Shown piece after piece: positions 13,122 through 24,500 of a stretch of 36,180 bases of DNA (position 1 is its first letter; each line of letters starts with the position of its first letter). A model generated the notes under the pieces. The model did not search any database and was not told the origin of the DNA. It saw only the letters and a program-made list of their open reading frames with translations. The translations under genes and the position numbers were made by a program. This DNA is from a virus. The stretch covers positions 1-36,180 of the IMG/VR virus record IMGVR_UViG_3300032092_000115, one strand, 5' to 3'.

Positions 13122-15454
13122 TGCGCACGCTCCTCAACAGTTTCACGTCCGGCGTTCTCAGTCCCCTTACAGTCGGGCTCACCGATCTGGAGGGTACGCG
13201 CAAGGGGTGTCGGATCCTGAAAAACTTTCAGGTTCTGCCGTCTGGCGGCGTCGTGCGCCGGCCCGGGCTGGTGCATCAGGCGGTCGCCCATGCCGGCGAG
13301 CCGATCCTCGTGGGGTTCAACTACAGCGCGACCGATGCCTTCCAGATCGAGATTGGAGCCGGGTATTTTCGGATCCTGAACGAGGCCGGCGACCTTGTGG
13401 TGACGCCGTCGACTCCGCCGGTCGGGGCGCTCTCGGCCGCCGGCCAGCCTCTGCGGTACGCCGCGCCGTGGACCGAGGAGCAGCTTCCCCGGCTGCAGTG
13501 GCTGCAGGCGAACAACCTGCTTCTGTTCTTCCATCCGGAGGTGGCGACCCAGCAGATCGTGCGGGTAGCGAATGACGACTGGCGGCTGACGCCGGTCGAT
13601 TGGAAATTCCCTCCGCTCCGCGACCAGAACCTGACCGCGACGACGCTCACCTCGTCGGTGACGGCTGTCGGTGCCACCGGCACGCTCACGGCCAGCGCGG
13701 CGACGTTCAACGCCGGCCATGTCGGCGGCATCTGGGAAGTGAAGCATGTCCGGACGGCCCCGATTGAAAAACTCTCGTTTCCCCTGACCATCACGACCGG
13801 CGTCACGTCGACCGCGATGCGGGTTATCGGGAAGTGGGAGATCTTCACTGTCGGCGAGTGGAATGGGACGCTCGCGCTCGAACAAGAGATCACGCCCGGC
13901 GTCTGGGAGACCATCCGGACGTGGCAGTCCGAGCGGGACTACAACGTCCAGACCTCCGGGCAAGTCGAGGTCGAGACGGTTCTGCGGCTCAAGTTCATCG
14001 GCACCGGCTACTCTCCGGGCGGGTCGATCCCGGCCCCGCGCGCGCAGATCACGGCCATCGACCCAGCGGTGAAGGGGCTGGTCAAGATCACCGGGCACAC
14101 GTCGCCGACGGTGGTCTCGATCCAGGTCATCCGCGCGCTGCATGATACCTCGGCAACCAGCCGGTGGTCCGAGGGCGCGTTCTCGACGTATCGAGGCTTC
14201 CCGCGGACGGCGTGTTTTCACGACCAGCGGCTCGTCCTCGGCGGGGTGGCGTCGCTGCCTCTGACCGTATGGGGCAGCCTGACGGCTGACCTGTTCAACT
14301 TCGAGCGCACCGGTCTCGACGACGGCTCATGGACCTATGAGCTGGCCGCGACCGAATCGAGTCCGGTGGCGTGGATCTTCAGCCAATCGCGCGGCCTGAT
14401 CGTCGCGACCGAGGCCGAGGAATGGCTCATGCAGGGGAGCGAGGGGAAACCGATCACGCCATCGAGCATCGAGGCGATGCGCAAAACCTCCTACGGTTCC
14501 GACCCGCAACGGGTGGTGCTGGCCGGCGGCTCGGTCATTTACGTCCAGTCCGGCGCGTTCGCCCTTCGGGAGTATGTCTTTGACTTCGCGACTCAGAACT
14601 TCGTCTCGCCGGACATTCTTGAGCTTGCGGATCACCTGCCTATCGGGGGGATTCGGTGCGTAGCCTTCGCGAAGAAGCCGGTGCCGACGCTGTACGTCGT
14701 GACGTGGGCCGGCAAGCTGCTCTCCTGCACCTACCGCCGGGCCGAGGGCGGCACGCTGGTCGCGTGGTCCGAGCATGTGACGGACGGCGAATTCCTCTGG
14801 GTATCTGTCCTCTACAACGAGGACGAATCCGACGACGTGTGGCTCGTGGTCTCGCGCGACGGCGAGGGGAGGATCGAGCGATTCTCTCCGAATCACCTGC
14901 AGATGGTCAAGAGCGCGGTGGCTCCGGAGGAGCTTGTTCACCTCGACGCCGCGTGGGTCTATGCCGGCACCGCAACGACGGCCGTCACCGGCCTCGATCA
15001 CCTGACCGGCCGGCAGGTGCGGATCCTCGCGGACGGGGCCGAGCATCCGCCGCAGACCGTACCTGACAGCGGGGCGCTCACGCTTGAGGCCGCCGCCTCG
15101 AATATCATCATCGGGCTGCCTTACGAGTCCTGCCTTCAGCCGATGCCGTGGGAGGCCGGCATGGAGGACGGTGCGTCCAGCGGCCGGAAGACCAAGGCCG
15201 GGCCCCTCGGGGCTCTGTTCTACAAGTCTGGAGCCTGCCAGTACGCCGATAGCCCGGCCGGCCCGTGGCGCGATGTCGTCTTCCGGCAGAACCAGGACGC
15301 CATGGACTCGGCCGTCCCCCTGTTCAGCGGGTGGCAGAAGCTGTCTCTCGCGGCCTCGTTCCGGGACACAATCGACGTTGTCCTGCGCACCGATGGCCCT
15401 TTGCCCTTGAATTTGCTCGCGTTGTCTCCCACTCAACAGGTGTATGGCGCATGA
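13121..15454 (+). CDS. Tail nozzle protein, T7 gp12-like (tail tubular protein B)
   Basis: This encodes 777 residues, close to T7 gp12 (794). The start MRTLLNSFTSGVLSPLTVGLTDLEGTRKGCRILKNFQVLPSGGVVRRPG is diagnostic of this family: fibre/portal-type FTSGVLSP, then NFxVLPSGGVxRRPG. Further landmarks are FHDQRLVLGG near residue 367, LAATESSPVAWI near 407 and WSEHVTDGEFLWVSVL near 548, the propeller-like part. It forms the distal hexameric tube through which DNA leaves. It is separated from its adaptor partner by the 3.9-kb fibre block. The stop overlaps the next gene by 11 bases. Confidence 0.93.
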   Translation: MRTLLNSFTSGVLSPLTVGLTDLEGTRKGCRILKNFQVLPSGGVVRRPGLVHQAVAHAGEPILVGFNYSATDAFQIEIGAGYFRILNEAGDLVVTPSTPPVGALSAAGQPLRYAAPWTEEQLPRLQWLQANNLLLFFHPEVATQQIVRVANDDWRLTPVDWKFPPLRDQNLTATTLTSSVTAVGATGTLTASAATFNAGHVGGIWEVKHVRTAPIEKLSFPLTITTGVTSTAMRVIGKWEIFTVGEWNGTLALEQEITPGVWETIRTWQSERDYNVQTSGQVEVETVLRLKFIGTGYSPGGSIPAPRAQITAIDPAVKGLVKITGHTSPTVVSIQVIRALHDTSATSRWSEGAFSTYRGFPRTACFHDQRLVLGGVASLPLTVWGSLTADLFNFERTGLDDGSWTYELAATESSPVAWIFSQSRGLIVATEAEEWLMQGSEGKPITPSSIEAMRKTSYGSDPQRVVLAGGSVIYVQSGAFALREYVFDFATQNFVSPDILELADHLPIGGIRCVAFAKKPVPTLYVVTWAGKLLSCTYRRAEGGTLVAWSEHVTDGEFLWVSVLYNEDESDDVWLVVSRDGEGRIERFSPNHLQMVKSAVAPEELVHLDAAWVYAGTATTAVTGLDHLTGRQVRILADGAEHPPQTVPDSGALTLEAAASNIIIGLPYESCLQPMPWEAGMEDGASSGRKTKAGPLGALFYKSGACQYADSPAGPWRDVVFRQNQDAMDSAVPLFSGWQKLSLAASFRDTIDVVLRTDGPLPLNLLALSPTQQVYGA

Positions 15455-15854
15455 TGTCCACTGCCGCCAGTACGGCACCGAGGCCGGCGATTACCAGACC
15501 GTCGCGGCCTGGTACGCGGAGCACCGCAATGGGGAAGTCTTCCCTGAAATGGTGCTGCCTCCGCATGGGGTCATCGCGAGCGTGGACGGGCAGCCTGCGG
15601 CGGCGCTGTGGGTTTACCTCTCCTTCGGAATCGGCGTGGCACACGTACACTGGGCTGTCTCGCGGCCCGGCGCTGGAATAGGGGTGTTGGGACTGGCGTT
15701 CCGGGCGGCGATGGCGTGGGTTGAAGACGTGTGCCGCGCCCATGATTGTCATCTGATCTTCGCCAACACGCTCCCGAGGATCGCCGCATGGCTTCCCCGC
15801 CTGGGTTTCCAAGGCAAGTCGGAGCGTGTCCAGCTTTTCAAAGTTCTCACCTAA
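15444..15854 (+). CDS. Putative GNAT-fold acetyltransferase-like virion-module protein
   Basis: This encodes 136 residues. HGVIASVDGQPAAALWVYLS, then HVHWAVSRPGAGIGVLGLAFRAAMAWVEDVC fits a GNAT core: beta strands 2-4, then the acetyl-CoA loop (here GAGIGVLG) and helix 3. ANTLPRIAAWLPRLGFQGKSERVQLFKVL fits the terminal part, in which GF and the last strand are typical. Comparable acetyltransferase-like genes sit between nozzle and internal virion genes in several podophages, where T7 has gp13. Whether it is catalytic is uncertain; it may be structural. It overlaps the nozzle gene by 11 bases and shares one base with the next start. Confidence 0.65.
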   Translation: MAHDVHCRQYGTEAGDYQTVAAWYAEHRNGEVFPEMVLPPHGVIASVDGQPAAALWVYLSFGIGVAHVHWAVSRPGAGIGVLGLAFRAAMAWVEDVCRAHDCHLIFANTLPRIAAWLPRLGFQGKSERVQLFKVLT

Positions 15855-16573
15855 TGGGACTAGACCCTATCTCAGGCACTGCGTTCGCGATTGGTGCTGC
15901 CATCTCTGCCATCGGCACGGGGGTTTCGCTTATCTCCGCGAATCAGGCGGCGAGCGCGCAGTCTGCCATCGCCATCGAGAACGCGCGCGCTCAGGCCGAC
16001 GCGGCCCGGGCGTCGAGCCGCAATCAGCAGATGGCGCTCAAGTTCCAGCAACTGCAGGAACAGGGGAACGCGGCCGCGGCCGGCATTCAGGCTCAGGCAC
16101 TCCTTCAGCAGTCCGAGGCCGCGACCAATGCGGCGCAGGCGAACATTCGCCGGCAGCGGGAGCAGTTCGAGGCGCTGGTGGCCCGGCAGTTTGCGGCGCT
16201 TGGTCAGGCCGGCGTCTCGCCGGTCACCGGCTCGCCGATTGACGTGCTCATGGAAAACGCGGCCGCCGAACAGGAGACGGAGATGGTGATGAGAGATGAG
16301 GATGAGGACCGCCGCCGGCAGGCGGTGCGCGAGGCCGTCGCCCTTCAGGGGTCCGCCTTCTCGTCCGGTGTGAATGCGAATCTCTTGAGCCTTGAGGCCG
16401 CGGCCGCCGGCCAGCGCGGGCGGATGGGCGTGGCGCAGGCCCGCCTCGATGCCGCCTCTCAGGTGGCCAGCGCGCGCGGTGCGCGCACCGCCGCATGGGG
16501 TCAAGCGGTCAGCTCGTGGGGGCAGATCGGATTCGACTCGTACCAGTTCCGCAAATCCACCAAAACCGCCTGA
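15854..16573 (+). CDS. Internal virion protein, T7 gp14-like
   Basis: This encodes 239 residues from ATG 15854 (TAATG overlap). After GLDPISGTAFAIGAAISAIGTGVSLISA, a glycine-rich hydrophobic segment at residues 6-28 that could insert in a membrane, the protein is a long Ala/Gln/Arg-rich helix (about 30-180), then SAFSSGVNANLLSLEAAAAGQRGR and a short C-terminal domain. This is the layout of podovirus gp14-type ejection proteins, thought to form the outer-membrane part of the DNA-ejection channel. The next two genes encode larger internal proteins, as in T7 (gp15, gp16). Confidence is good for the class. Confidence 0.8.
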   Translation: MGLDPISGTAFAIGAAISAIGTGVSLISANQAASAQSAIAIENARAQADAARASSRNQQMALKFQQLQEQGNAAAAGIQAQALLQQSEAATNAAQANIRRQREQFEALVARQFAALGQAGVSPVTGSPIDVLMENAAAEQETEMVMRDEDEDRRRQAVREAVALQGSAFSSGVNANLLSLEAAAAGQRGRMGVAQARLDAASQVASARGARTAAWGQAVSSWGQIGFDSYQFRKSTKTA

Positions 16574-18588
16574 TGGCCGATCTACCAAAACTCGAACGCC
16601 CAAAGCGGCGCATCGCCCAGCCGGGCGAGCTGGACGGGATCTCGATGCTCGGCCGCTCGATGGGGCAGGCCGGGGCTCGCTACAACCCGGACGCCATGAC
16701 CGTGACCGCGCCGCTGATCGACGCGCGCGGGTTTGTCGATGAGGCGCGCGGGATGGCTCAGGTCGGTCAGGCGGCGCGCGAGATTGGCGGGGCGACGATG
16801 CGGCTGGCTGTCGAGCAGGCGCGGGCGGTGGCTGACCGGCAGGTGCGGGACGCCCGGCGCGCGCTCGGGACCGTCCAGACCGAGATGGGGGCGGCGCTCG
16901 CATCCGAGCCGGACGAGCAGAAGTACGGGGAGATTCTAGAGACTCAGCTCGAACGCGCTCGGGCGGTGGTGCGCGACACTCCGATGATGGCCGACGCGAA
17001 GCTCGCGGCCGACGACTACCTCGCCGAATGGGAGACCCAGCAGCGGCACAACGTCACGATGATGCAGGCCCGCCGGTCATTCGACCGCGCCCGCGAGTCG
17101 CGGATGGCCGACGTGACCGAGGCCGTGAACCGCAACGATTTTGCTGCCGCGCGCGCCGCGATCAGCGACGACCAGGCCGGCCTCTACCTCGGCAAGGACC
17201 GGGTGGCCGGCTTAATGGGCGACATTGATCGGGCCGAGAAAAACCATATGATCCGCGCCCGCCGGGAAGCTGTGGAGGCTGACGCCTCGGCGGCTCCTTA
17301 CCTGTGGATGGAGCGGCACCCGGAGCCCGGGGACATGGAGCCGGATGACTGGTTTGCCGGCCAGTCGGCCGCCCGCCGGGTGATTGCCGCGCAGACGGAC
17401 GCCGCCGCGAGCGATATCGGAGACGCCATGGTCACGGGCGACATCAAGACATCCGACGATGTCGAGCGGGTGGCGGCCGGCCGGCTGCGACCGGCGGCGC
17501 TGGCCGAGGCGCAGGCAAATTTGAAGAAGTGGCAGTCGGATGCGTGGCGCGGCGAGAATCTCAGCGAGGCCGGCGTGACCAAGAATTTCGGGCTCCTCCT
17601 CGATGAAGTCGACAAGTATGACAAGTCGAAGGATCCGGACGGCGCGCGGTATGCCGGTCTCGTGATGAAGGCCAAGGCGCTCATGCCGGAGGGGCTGCGC
17701 GACGACGTGCTGCGGCCGCTCACCCGCAAGTGGGATCCGGGTTCCGCTCCGGAAGCGCCGGAGCCCATGAGCGCGTTCGTCCGCGAGACTTTCCGCAACT
17801 GGTTCGACGATGGCAAGTTCGGCCGCACCCAGAAGGAGGTGCCGCTTCAGCCAACGGATGACGGCTGGTATCCCGGCACGACCCGGAAGAAGCTGATCGA
17901 CGACCCGCCCGCGCGGGACGCGGCCGCCGCCCGGCGGGCTCAGGCGCAGATCACCATGAGCGAATGGCTCAAGGCGAATCCCAACGCCTCCATCAAGGAG
18001 GTCAAGAACCAGCTCCTCCAATCGTCCTCGGCGTCCTTGCTGCCGAGCGACGTGAACACCCTCCTCCGCCGGCCGGGGCCGGCCGCTCCCGCGGCTGATC
18101 CGGCGGCCCGGATCAAGGAAATCGGGGACAAGTTCGGCGTATTGAAAGAGGGCGGATTCAAGGCGCGCGCCACCGGGTATTTCCCGGTCGATCCAGGCGA
18201 TCCGAATTATGAAATGCAGGGCGGGCGGTTTGGTGCCTCGGAGTGGCATGGCGAGCCGGTCACGCCTGAGCCGCTTTACACTCTCGACGACTATTACGAC
18301 GGCAATGCTCCATATGTGTCGGTCGCGATGGACAACTCGAAAAATAATCCACTGGGGTACGGCACCAAATTGGAAAGTCCGCAATTCCCTGGCGTCCCCT
18401 TTCGTGTGATGGATACAGGATCCGCATTCAACGGCAAGACCAAGAAGTACGGGCCGGCGAAAGGACTTGGGCGCATTGACATTGCTCGGCGTGATAGGAA
18501 AGGCGCGTGGAGTTCTGTGAATAATCGCGCCATTGAGTTCATTGTTGCCAACGACGCTGACTCCCAAAAACCCCCTTTTGACTCATGA
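16573..18588 (+). CDS. Internal virion protein (gp15-like) with C-terminal 3D-type murein hydrolase domain
   Basis: This encodes 671 residues; ATG 16573 is preferred over an upstream frame extension because it forms a TGATG junction. Residues about 1-470 are mostly helical and charged, as in T7 gp15-type ejection proteins. From about residue 533 the sequence changes: ATGYFPVDPG, SVAMDNSKNNPLGYGTKL, FRVMDTGSAF and GRIDIARR match a 3D (three-aspartate) double-psi barrel as in MltA-type lytic transglycosylases, with Asp587, Asp614 and Asp636. This domain would cut peptidoglycan during DNA entry. The DNA for this part (about 18270-18588) is visibly AT-richer than upstream, suggesting that the domain was acquired. 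In T7 the transglycosylase is in gp16 instead. Confidence 0.82.
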   Translation: MADLPKLERPKRRIAQPGELDGISMLGRSMGQAGARYNPDAMTVTAPLIDARGFVDEARGMAQVGQAAREIGGATMRLAVEQARAVADRQVRDARRALGTVQTEMGAALASEPDEQKYGEILETQLERARAVVRDTPMMADAKLAADDYLAEWETQQRHNVTMMQARRSFDRARESRMADVTEAVNRNDFAAARAAISDDQAGLYLGKDRVAGLMGDIDRAEKNHMIRARREAVEADASAAPYLWMERHPEPGDMEPDDWFAGQSAARRVIAAQTDAAASDIGDAMVTGDIKTSDDVERVAAGRLRPAALAEAQANLKKWQSDAWRGENLSEAGVTKNFGLLLDEVDKYDKSKDPDGARYAGLVMKAKALMPEGLRDDVLRPLTRKWDPGSAPEAPEPMSAFVRETFRNWFDDGKFGRTQKEVPLQPTDDGWYPGTTRKKLIDDPPARDAAAARRAQAQITMSEWLKANPNASIKEVKNQLLQSSSASLLPSDVNTLLRRPGPAAPAADPAARIKEIGDKFGVLKEGGFKARATGYFPVDPGDPNYEMQGGRFGASEWHGEPVTPEPLYTLDDYYDGNAPYVSVAMDNSKNNPLGYGTKLESPQFPGVPFRVMDTGSAFNGKTKKYGPAKGLGRIDIARRDRKGAWSSVNNRAIEFIVANDADSQKPPFDS

Positions 18589-21500
18589 GCGAATTTTTCC
18601 GCAACACTCCGCCCGGATTACTGACCGATGAAGACGCCAGCTTCCTGACTGAGAACTTCGCTGCCGTCCCGGAGGAGGAGCGGACGTTTTTCAGCGCCAA
18701 GCTGGGGGAGTGGCAGAATTTCCGTAACCACTACCCGCGGCCGCTCACGCCGAGCGAGCAGGCGGAGAAGCGCGCCGAGCGGCTGCGCCTCGGCGAGGTC
18801 TTCAGCGACTTCGACAAGGCGACCCAGGGGCAGAACCTCGGGGTTCTGCAGTTTGCCGACGCCGATACCGCGCCGGCCATCAAGCGCGATCTGGCGAATC
18901 GCGCGTTTGTCCAGCATCTGAGCGGCCTCGATGGCGACCGGCTCGAACGTGACTACGAGCTGGCGCGGGATGCGCTGGCCAAGAACCTGTTTGGCGGTGC
19001 CGGCGTCGCCGACGACGCGACCTTCCATGCGAAGGCGGCCGAGTGGATCCAGAACGAGAACGGCAAGGAGGAGGTGACCCGCTCGCTGAGCGAGGCCGGC
19101 CGGCGGGCTGCGGCGTGGGAAGGCTCGGGCCTCTCCGAGGAGGTGCGGCCGTCGCTCCTGTCTTGGCAGGAGGGGCAGGCCGGCAAGCCTGGTTACGACA
19201 TCTTCGCGGCCGGCGAGTACGAGAAAACTTTCAAGGCGGCCGCGTCCGAGGCCAAGGCCGATTTCGACCGGCTGCGCCCCTATGTCGACGACGTGTGGCT
19301 GACGCTGACCGGCGGCGGCCAGAAGGAGGTGGCGGAGCCCGGGACCGTCGATTTCGAGGGGCTGGCCGACCGGCTCATGGAGGTGCCGCAGGAGGACCGG
19401 CGGACGGTGCTGGCGATGGTCAAGGCGCGCGCCGAGCTGCTGCCGGAGGAGGAGCGCGCTGGGTTCTGGAAGAACGTCTCGAAGTCGTTCCGCCGACAGG
19501 GGGAAGCCATCGGGCAAGGACTGGTGAACGAGCTGCCCCGGATCACCGAGGGAGTCGGAGCGATGGGGGGCCCGGCGCGCGAGCGTCAAGCTCTGTACGA
19601 GGACATTCGCAATCTGCAACGCCTCGACCTCGACCCGATTGTGTCTCGGAACGGGTGGGAAAGCGCGGCGCAGGCGGTGGCCGGCTCCATTCCCGGGCTG
19701 GCCGCCATGTGGACTCTGTCTCCGTGGGTGATGATCGGCCAGTATTCGAGCGACGCCCGGCAGACGGTGCGCTCGACGCTGGAGGCCAAGGGCGTCGATC
19801 CGGCGATGTCCGGCGAGTTTGCGAACGGGCTGGCGCTCCCGGCGGCGGTCGCGATGTCGTACCTCGAAAAGGTGACGCTTGGCATGGCGAAGGGAATCCC
19901 CGGCGTGCAGCAGCTTCAGGCCAAGCTCTTGACCCGCCTGAGCGAGACCGGCGTCAAGCGGGCGCTGGCCATCGGGGGTGCGTTCGCTTTGGAGGCGGTC
20001 GAACAAAACGTGCAGGAGGCGCTTCAGGATACGACGCCGCTGCTCTTGACTGAGGTGGCCGAAACGCTGGGTGCTCCGATTCCGGAGGTCGAGGCGTGGG
20101 GGCCGGCCATGCAGACGATGACCGATCCGGCGAGTTGGGCGGTCTCGCTGGTCTTCGCCGGCATCGGGTTCGGCCGGATGCCTGACCTTGAGGCGGCGCA
20201 GATCCTCCGCGACCGGGGCGCGAGCAACGAGCAGATCCAGACGGTCCTCGCCGCGCCGGACGCCGACACTTGGCGGGTGGCCGTGACCGATGCGCTGATC
20301 TCGCCCGCCAACCCGCCGGGCGGCGTGAACGTCGAGGCGGAGACGGCCGGGCAGGCCATCGAGAATGCCGTGGCCGGCGTGACCGGCGTGAGCCGCGACC
20401 GTGACGGCTGGTGGGTCGAACACGCCGACGGCCGGCGGACTAAGACTGATTCAGCGGCGGCCTCTCAGATGCTGGTCGCCGACCTCGCGCAGGCGAATTC
20501 GCAGGCCGAGGCGGACGCCTGGGTCGAGCTGGCGGATGACTGGGTGTCTCGTGACTCTCGCGCGTCCCAGTCGTTCACCGGCCAGAAGCTGCTGGCCAAT
20601 CGCGAGGGGGTATGGGCGTCGCGGGCGGGGCAGGCTCCGCGGCTGGTGCCGATGACGGCCGAGACGGCCGCAGAGCTGGACGCCGAGCTGGAGCTGCTGG
20701 CGAAGGCCGAGGGCGGCGACGCCGCGGTGACCCGGGTGGTGGCCGGCAGCAATAGCCTCGAATTCCGCCGGAGCGTCGGGGAGACGGCGCGGGCGGTCGT
20801 CGAGCGGCTCAACGCCCGGCAGAATGTCGGCGGCGACGCGCTGACGATGGTGCATGAGCGGGTCGAGGCGAGCTGGCGGGCGCTCATGGAGTCCGGCCAG
20901 ATAAACATGGCGGAGACGTTCCGGGCGCTGCGCCGGCTGGAAACGGCGCTCGGCCGGCCTGTGCTCTCGGAGGATCCGAGCGAGGCCGAGGTGCGCGAGA
21001 CGGTTTCCGATATGGTCACGGCCGATGTCTTCGGCCAGCGGCGTGACGGCCAGCGGACGCCGGCCGGGGCTCTCTCGAAGGGGATGACCGCGGCCATCGA
21101 GGCGGCCGTCGACCCGGCGGAGAAGGCGGCGCTCGGGCATTTCCGCGCGTTCCTGCGGGCGGTGCGCGCGTTCTGGCGCAATGTCTTCAAGACGGTGGCG
21201 GCCATCAGCAAGGCGCGCCGCGAGGGCAAGCTGACGGCCGACGATGAGTGGGGGACGTTCGTCGACAAGCTCATGGGGGTCGACACTCAGAAGGCGCACG
21301 AGGCCGAGGTGGCCAAGGAGGCCGGCGCTGTGCTGGAAAGCTCCGAGACGTTCTCGGTACGGAAACGACCGCTGGACGATTCCGATTACCAGCAGTATTT
21401 TGATTTCAATGCCGTCCCAAAAGAAAAAGCCAAGAAAGGCAAAGTCGCGCTCAAAGCCGCGGGGGTCGGTGCTGTACCCTCTGAGTCCGGAGGGGCTGGA

Positions 21501-24500
21501 GCTGCCGCCGTCGCCGACGCGCGAGCCAAGGCTGAACGGGCCTGGCGAGGGCTAGTTCAAGGCACGGCCACCGCAGACGACCGCAAGGCGGCGCTGGCCG
21601 CCATCGAGCAGGGGCCGGTCTCCTCGATCCTTCACGAGTTCGTTCGGCGAGACATCCCAGTCTTTCAGATCCGCGGGGCGAAGGTCAACAATGCGGCCGA
21701 CTTCTGGCAGCTCGCGCTCGCCGTCCGCTCTCCGTTCTTCGAGTCGATCAAGGTGGCCGTCCTTGATGAGGACAACACCGTCCTCGGTTCTCAGATCGTG
21801 CTGGTGGGGGCGCTCGATGAGGCGCTCGCCCCGATGGGGCAGATCATCGCCGCGGTCGACGGCATCGCGCGCGCGAATCCGGGATCCAAGGCGAAGGGGT
21901 GGATCATCTCGCACAACCATCCGTCGGGCGACCCGCGGCCGTCGCAGGCCGACATCGATCTGACGGCCCGGCTCAAGCTGGCCACCGAGGTCGCCGGCCT
22001 CCCGGTCCTCGATCACGTCGTGACCAACGGTCAGGAGTACTTCAGCTTTGCCGAAAATGGCATGTTGGCTGTGCCGGCCGGCGTCGCCCTCGCTCCCTCG
22101 CCGGGAGCTGCGGGGCCGGCTGCGGGGTGGCAGGTGCGGTCGGGGAACCTTCCAACGGGGACCGGCTCCGGCGGCAAACTCGCTGACTGGGAAGTGGTCG
22201 AGCGCGGCAAGCTCACGCGGATCTCGTCGCCGTCGGACATCCACAGTCTGTCGAACATGATTAAGACGGCGGACCCGGATCATGCACACATCATTTATTT
22301 GGGGACGAAACACCAGGTGATGGCCGTCGAGCGCGTGGAGATGGGCAACGCCCTCTCTCAGCTCATGCGGGGAGCCGGCCGCGAGGGGTCGAAAAAGGCG
22401 GCCATCGTGCTGCCGACCGGCTCGAACACGAGCGAGCTGCGGCAGTGGATCACCAACGTCGCAAACGAGATCCGGAAGTATGGCATCCTTGTGGTGGACG
22501 TGGCGAGCTTCGACGCCGATTACCGGAAGTTTGTGTCGGCCAAGGAGCAGGGGCTATTCGAGGCGGACGCGGAGTTTACAACCTCGCCCGAGACGTTCAG
22601 CCTGTCCGCGGCCACCGGCCTCGAACGGCTGGCCCGCCAGATTGCCAATCGGGCCGGGACGCCGCGCGAGAAGGCGCGGGTCTGGAATCGGATGGCATCC
22701 GACCTCGCCGGCATGGCCCGGGCGGTCGAGCTGAACGAGGGCAACGCCGTGGCCGTCCGCCTCGGCACTGTCCGCGAGCAGGCCCGCCAGCTTCGCGCGA
22801 AGCTGACGGACCAGTATGAGGAGGAGGCGCTGGCCGGCGGGGCCGGCGAGGCGCTGTCCGCCTCGGAGATGGCCAGCTTCCATGGCAACCCGTTCCTCAA
22901 CTGGCTCACCCATGGGACGACCGGGCTGGCCATGCGCAGCCGACTCATGTCGCGGACGAAAGCGACCAAGATCGGCGCATACGATCCGAACCAAGGCCAC
23001 GGCGACTACGACGACATGCCGGCCATGCCGGCGGTCCTGCTGCGCGGCAATCAGACGCCGGACCAGGTGGCGCGAGACGCCCATCAGGACGGGCTAATCG
23101 AGGCCGATGATGTGCGCCTGCTGTGGCAGAAAATCAGCGATGAGCTGGCGAGCGTCGAGAAGTGGAAGCAGCGGGTCCGCTCGGCGGAGACCGCGCTCAT
23201 TCAGGCCCGGAAGCGTGCCGCGGTCGAGGCGAAGGAGTGGGAGATGGCCGAGATAGCCAAGGCGAAGGCCGACAACGCGGCGACCGCGGAGCGCGACTCG
23301 AAGCGGGCGCTGGTCATTCTTGACCAGATGCTGCTGGCGCTGCCGGCCGAGGTCCGGGCTCAGGTCGGCGGGTTCACCCGGGTTGCCGAGCTGACCAGCA
23401 ACTCCGCGCGCTTCAAGTACTTTGAACAGAAGGTGGTCGAAATTGACCGGATCCTTGAACGGCACCTGCGCGAGACGTATCTGGCCGACCTCCGTGACCT
23501 GTTCCAGCGGTCCCGCCCGCGGGCGGCTGCCGGCGAGAAGGACCGCGGGAAGCTCGGCGTCAACGCCCATGCGTGGATGACCGAGGCCGAGCGGATCATG
23601 GGGCTCTCTCCCGCGCAGCTCGAAGCCGAGGAGGATGCGGTGGAGAAGCGGCAGGCGTCGGCCACCCTGTCGGACGACGTAATCAACGAGTACCGCCGAC
23701 AATTCGACTGGGTGGTCGATGAGGCGTCCGCCCGCGAGGCGGTCGAGCAACACGCCGGCCTCCTCAATCTGTTCGGCGGGCTCATGCACCGGCAGACGGT
23801 GGGCACCGATGTCCGCGGCCGGGACATCTCCGGGCCGCCGATCCGGACGGCCGGCGAGATGTTTGCCGCACTGGAGGCCGCGCAGGAGATGGCGACGACC
23901 GGCCGGCTCGACTGGTTCCGGGAGATCATCCGCCGCCGCGAGAGCCGGGCCCGCCGCCGGGATGTCGCGGTGACCGAGGCCGGCGGCCTGGCCGACGCCG
24001 AGAACCGCAAGGAGCGGAACCGCCAGAACGAAAGCGGGCTGGTGCGCACCGCGCGCGACTACTCGAACAGTCATTACAGCTTCGAGGGGTTTGCCTCCTC
24101 GGCATTCGGTCAGGACAGCGCCACCCATCGGTGGGCCGACCAGACCAGCCTTGAGGCCGACATCGCGTATCGGGATGCCATGCGCGCGCGCGAGCAGGCG
24201 CTCGGCAACTTCCTCCGCTCGCTGTGGCCGCGGTCGAGCACCGTGCAACGCCAGCGGAACCTTGAGAAGCTGGCCACCTCGCGGCCGGTGCCGAACGCCC
24301 CAGCCGGCGCGCGCGAGCGCATGAGCGAGCTGGACGCGGTTCATTACCGGATGCTTTGGATGGACGAGGACACTGCGAGCCGCGAGTGGCTGGAGGCTCA
24401 CGGCTACGGCGAGAAAATGCAGGACGCCATGGAGGCGATGTTGTCCGACGAAGCGAAGGCCATCCGCTCGTGGCTGGTCGCCCAGTACGACGCCCAGTAC

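Noticed and set aside
20147-20160. Additional GTCTCGC strings (for example near 20148, 16212, 14605, 14844, 15659) as further motif copies
   Set aside because: None has GCTTGCAAA ten bases upstream; they are inside genes and are expected at this base composition.
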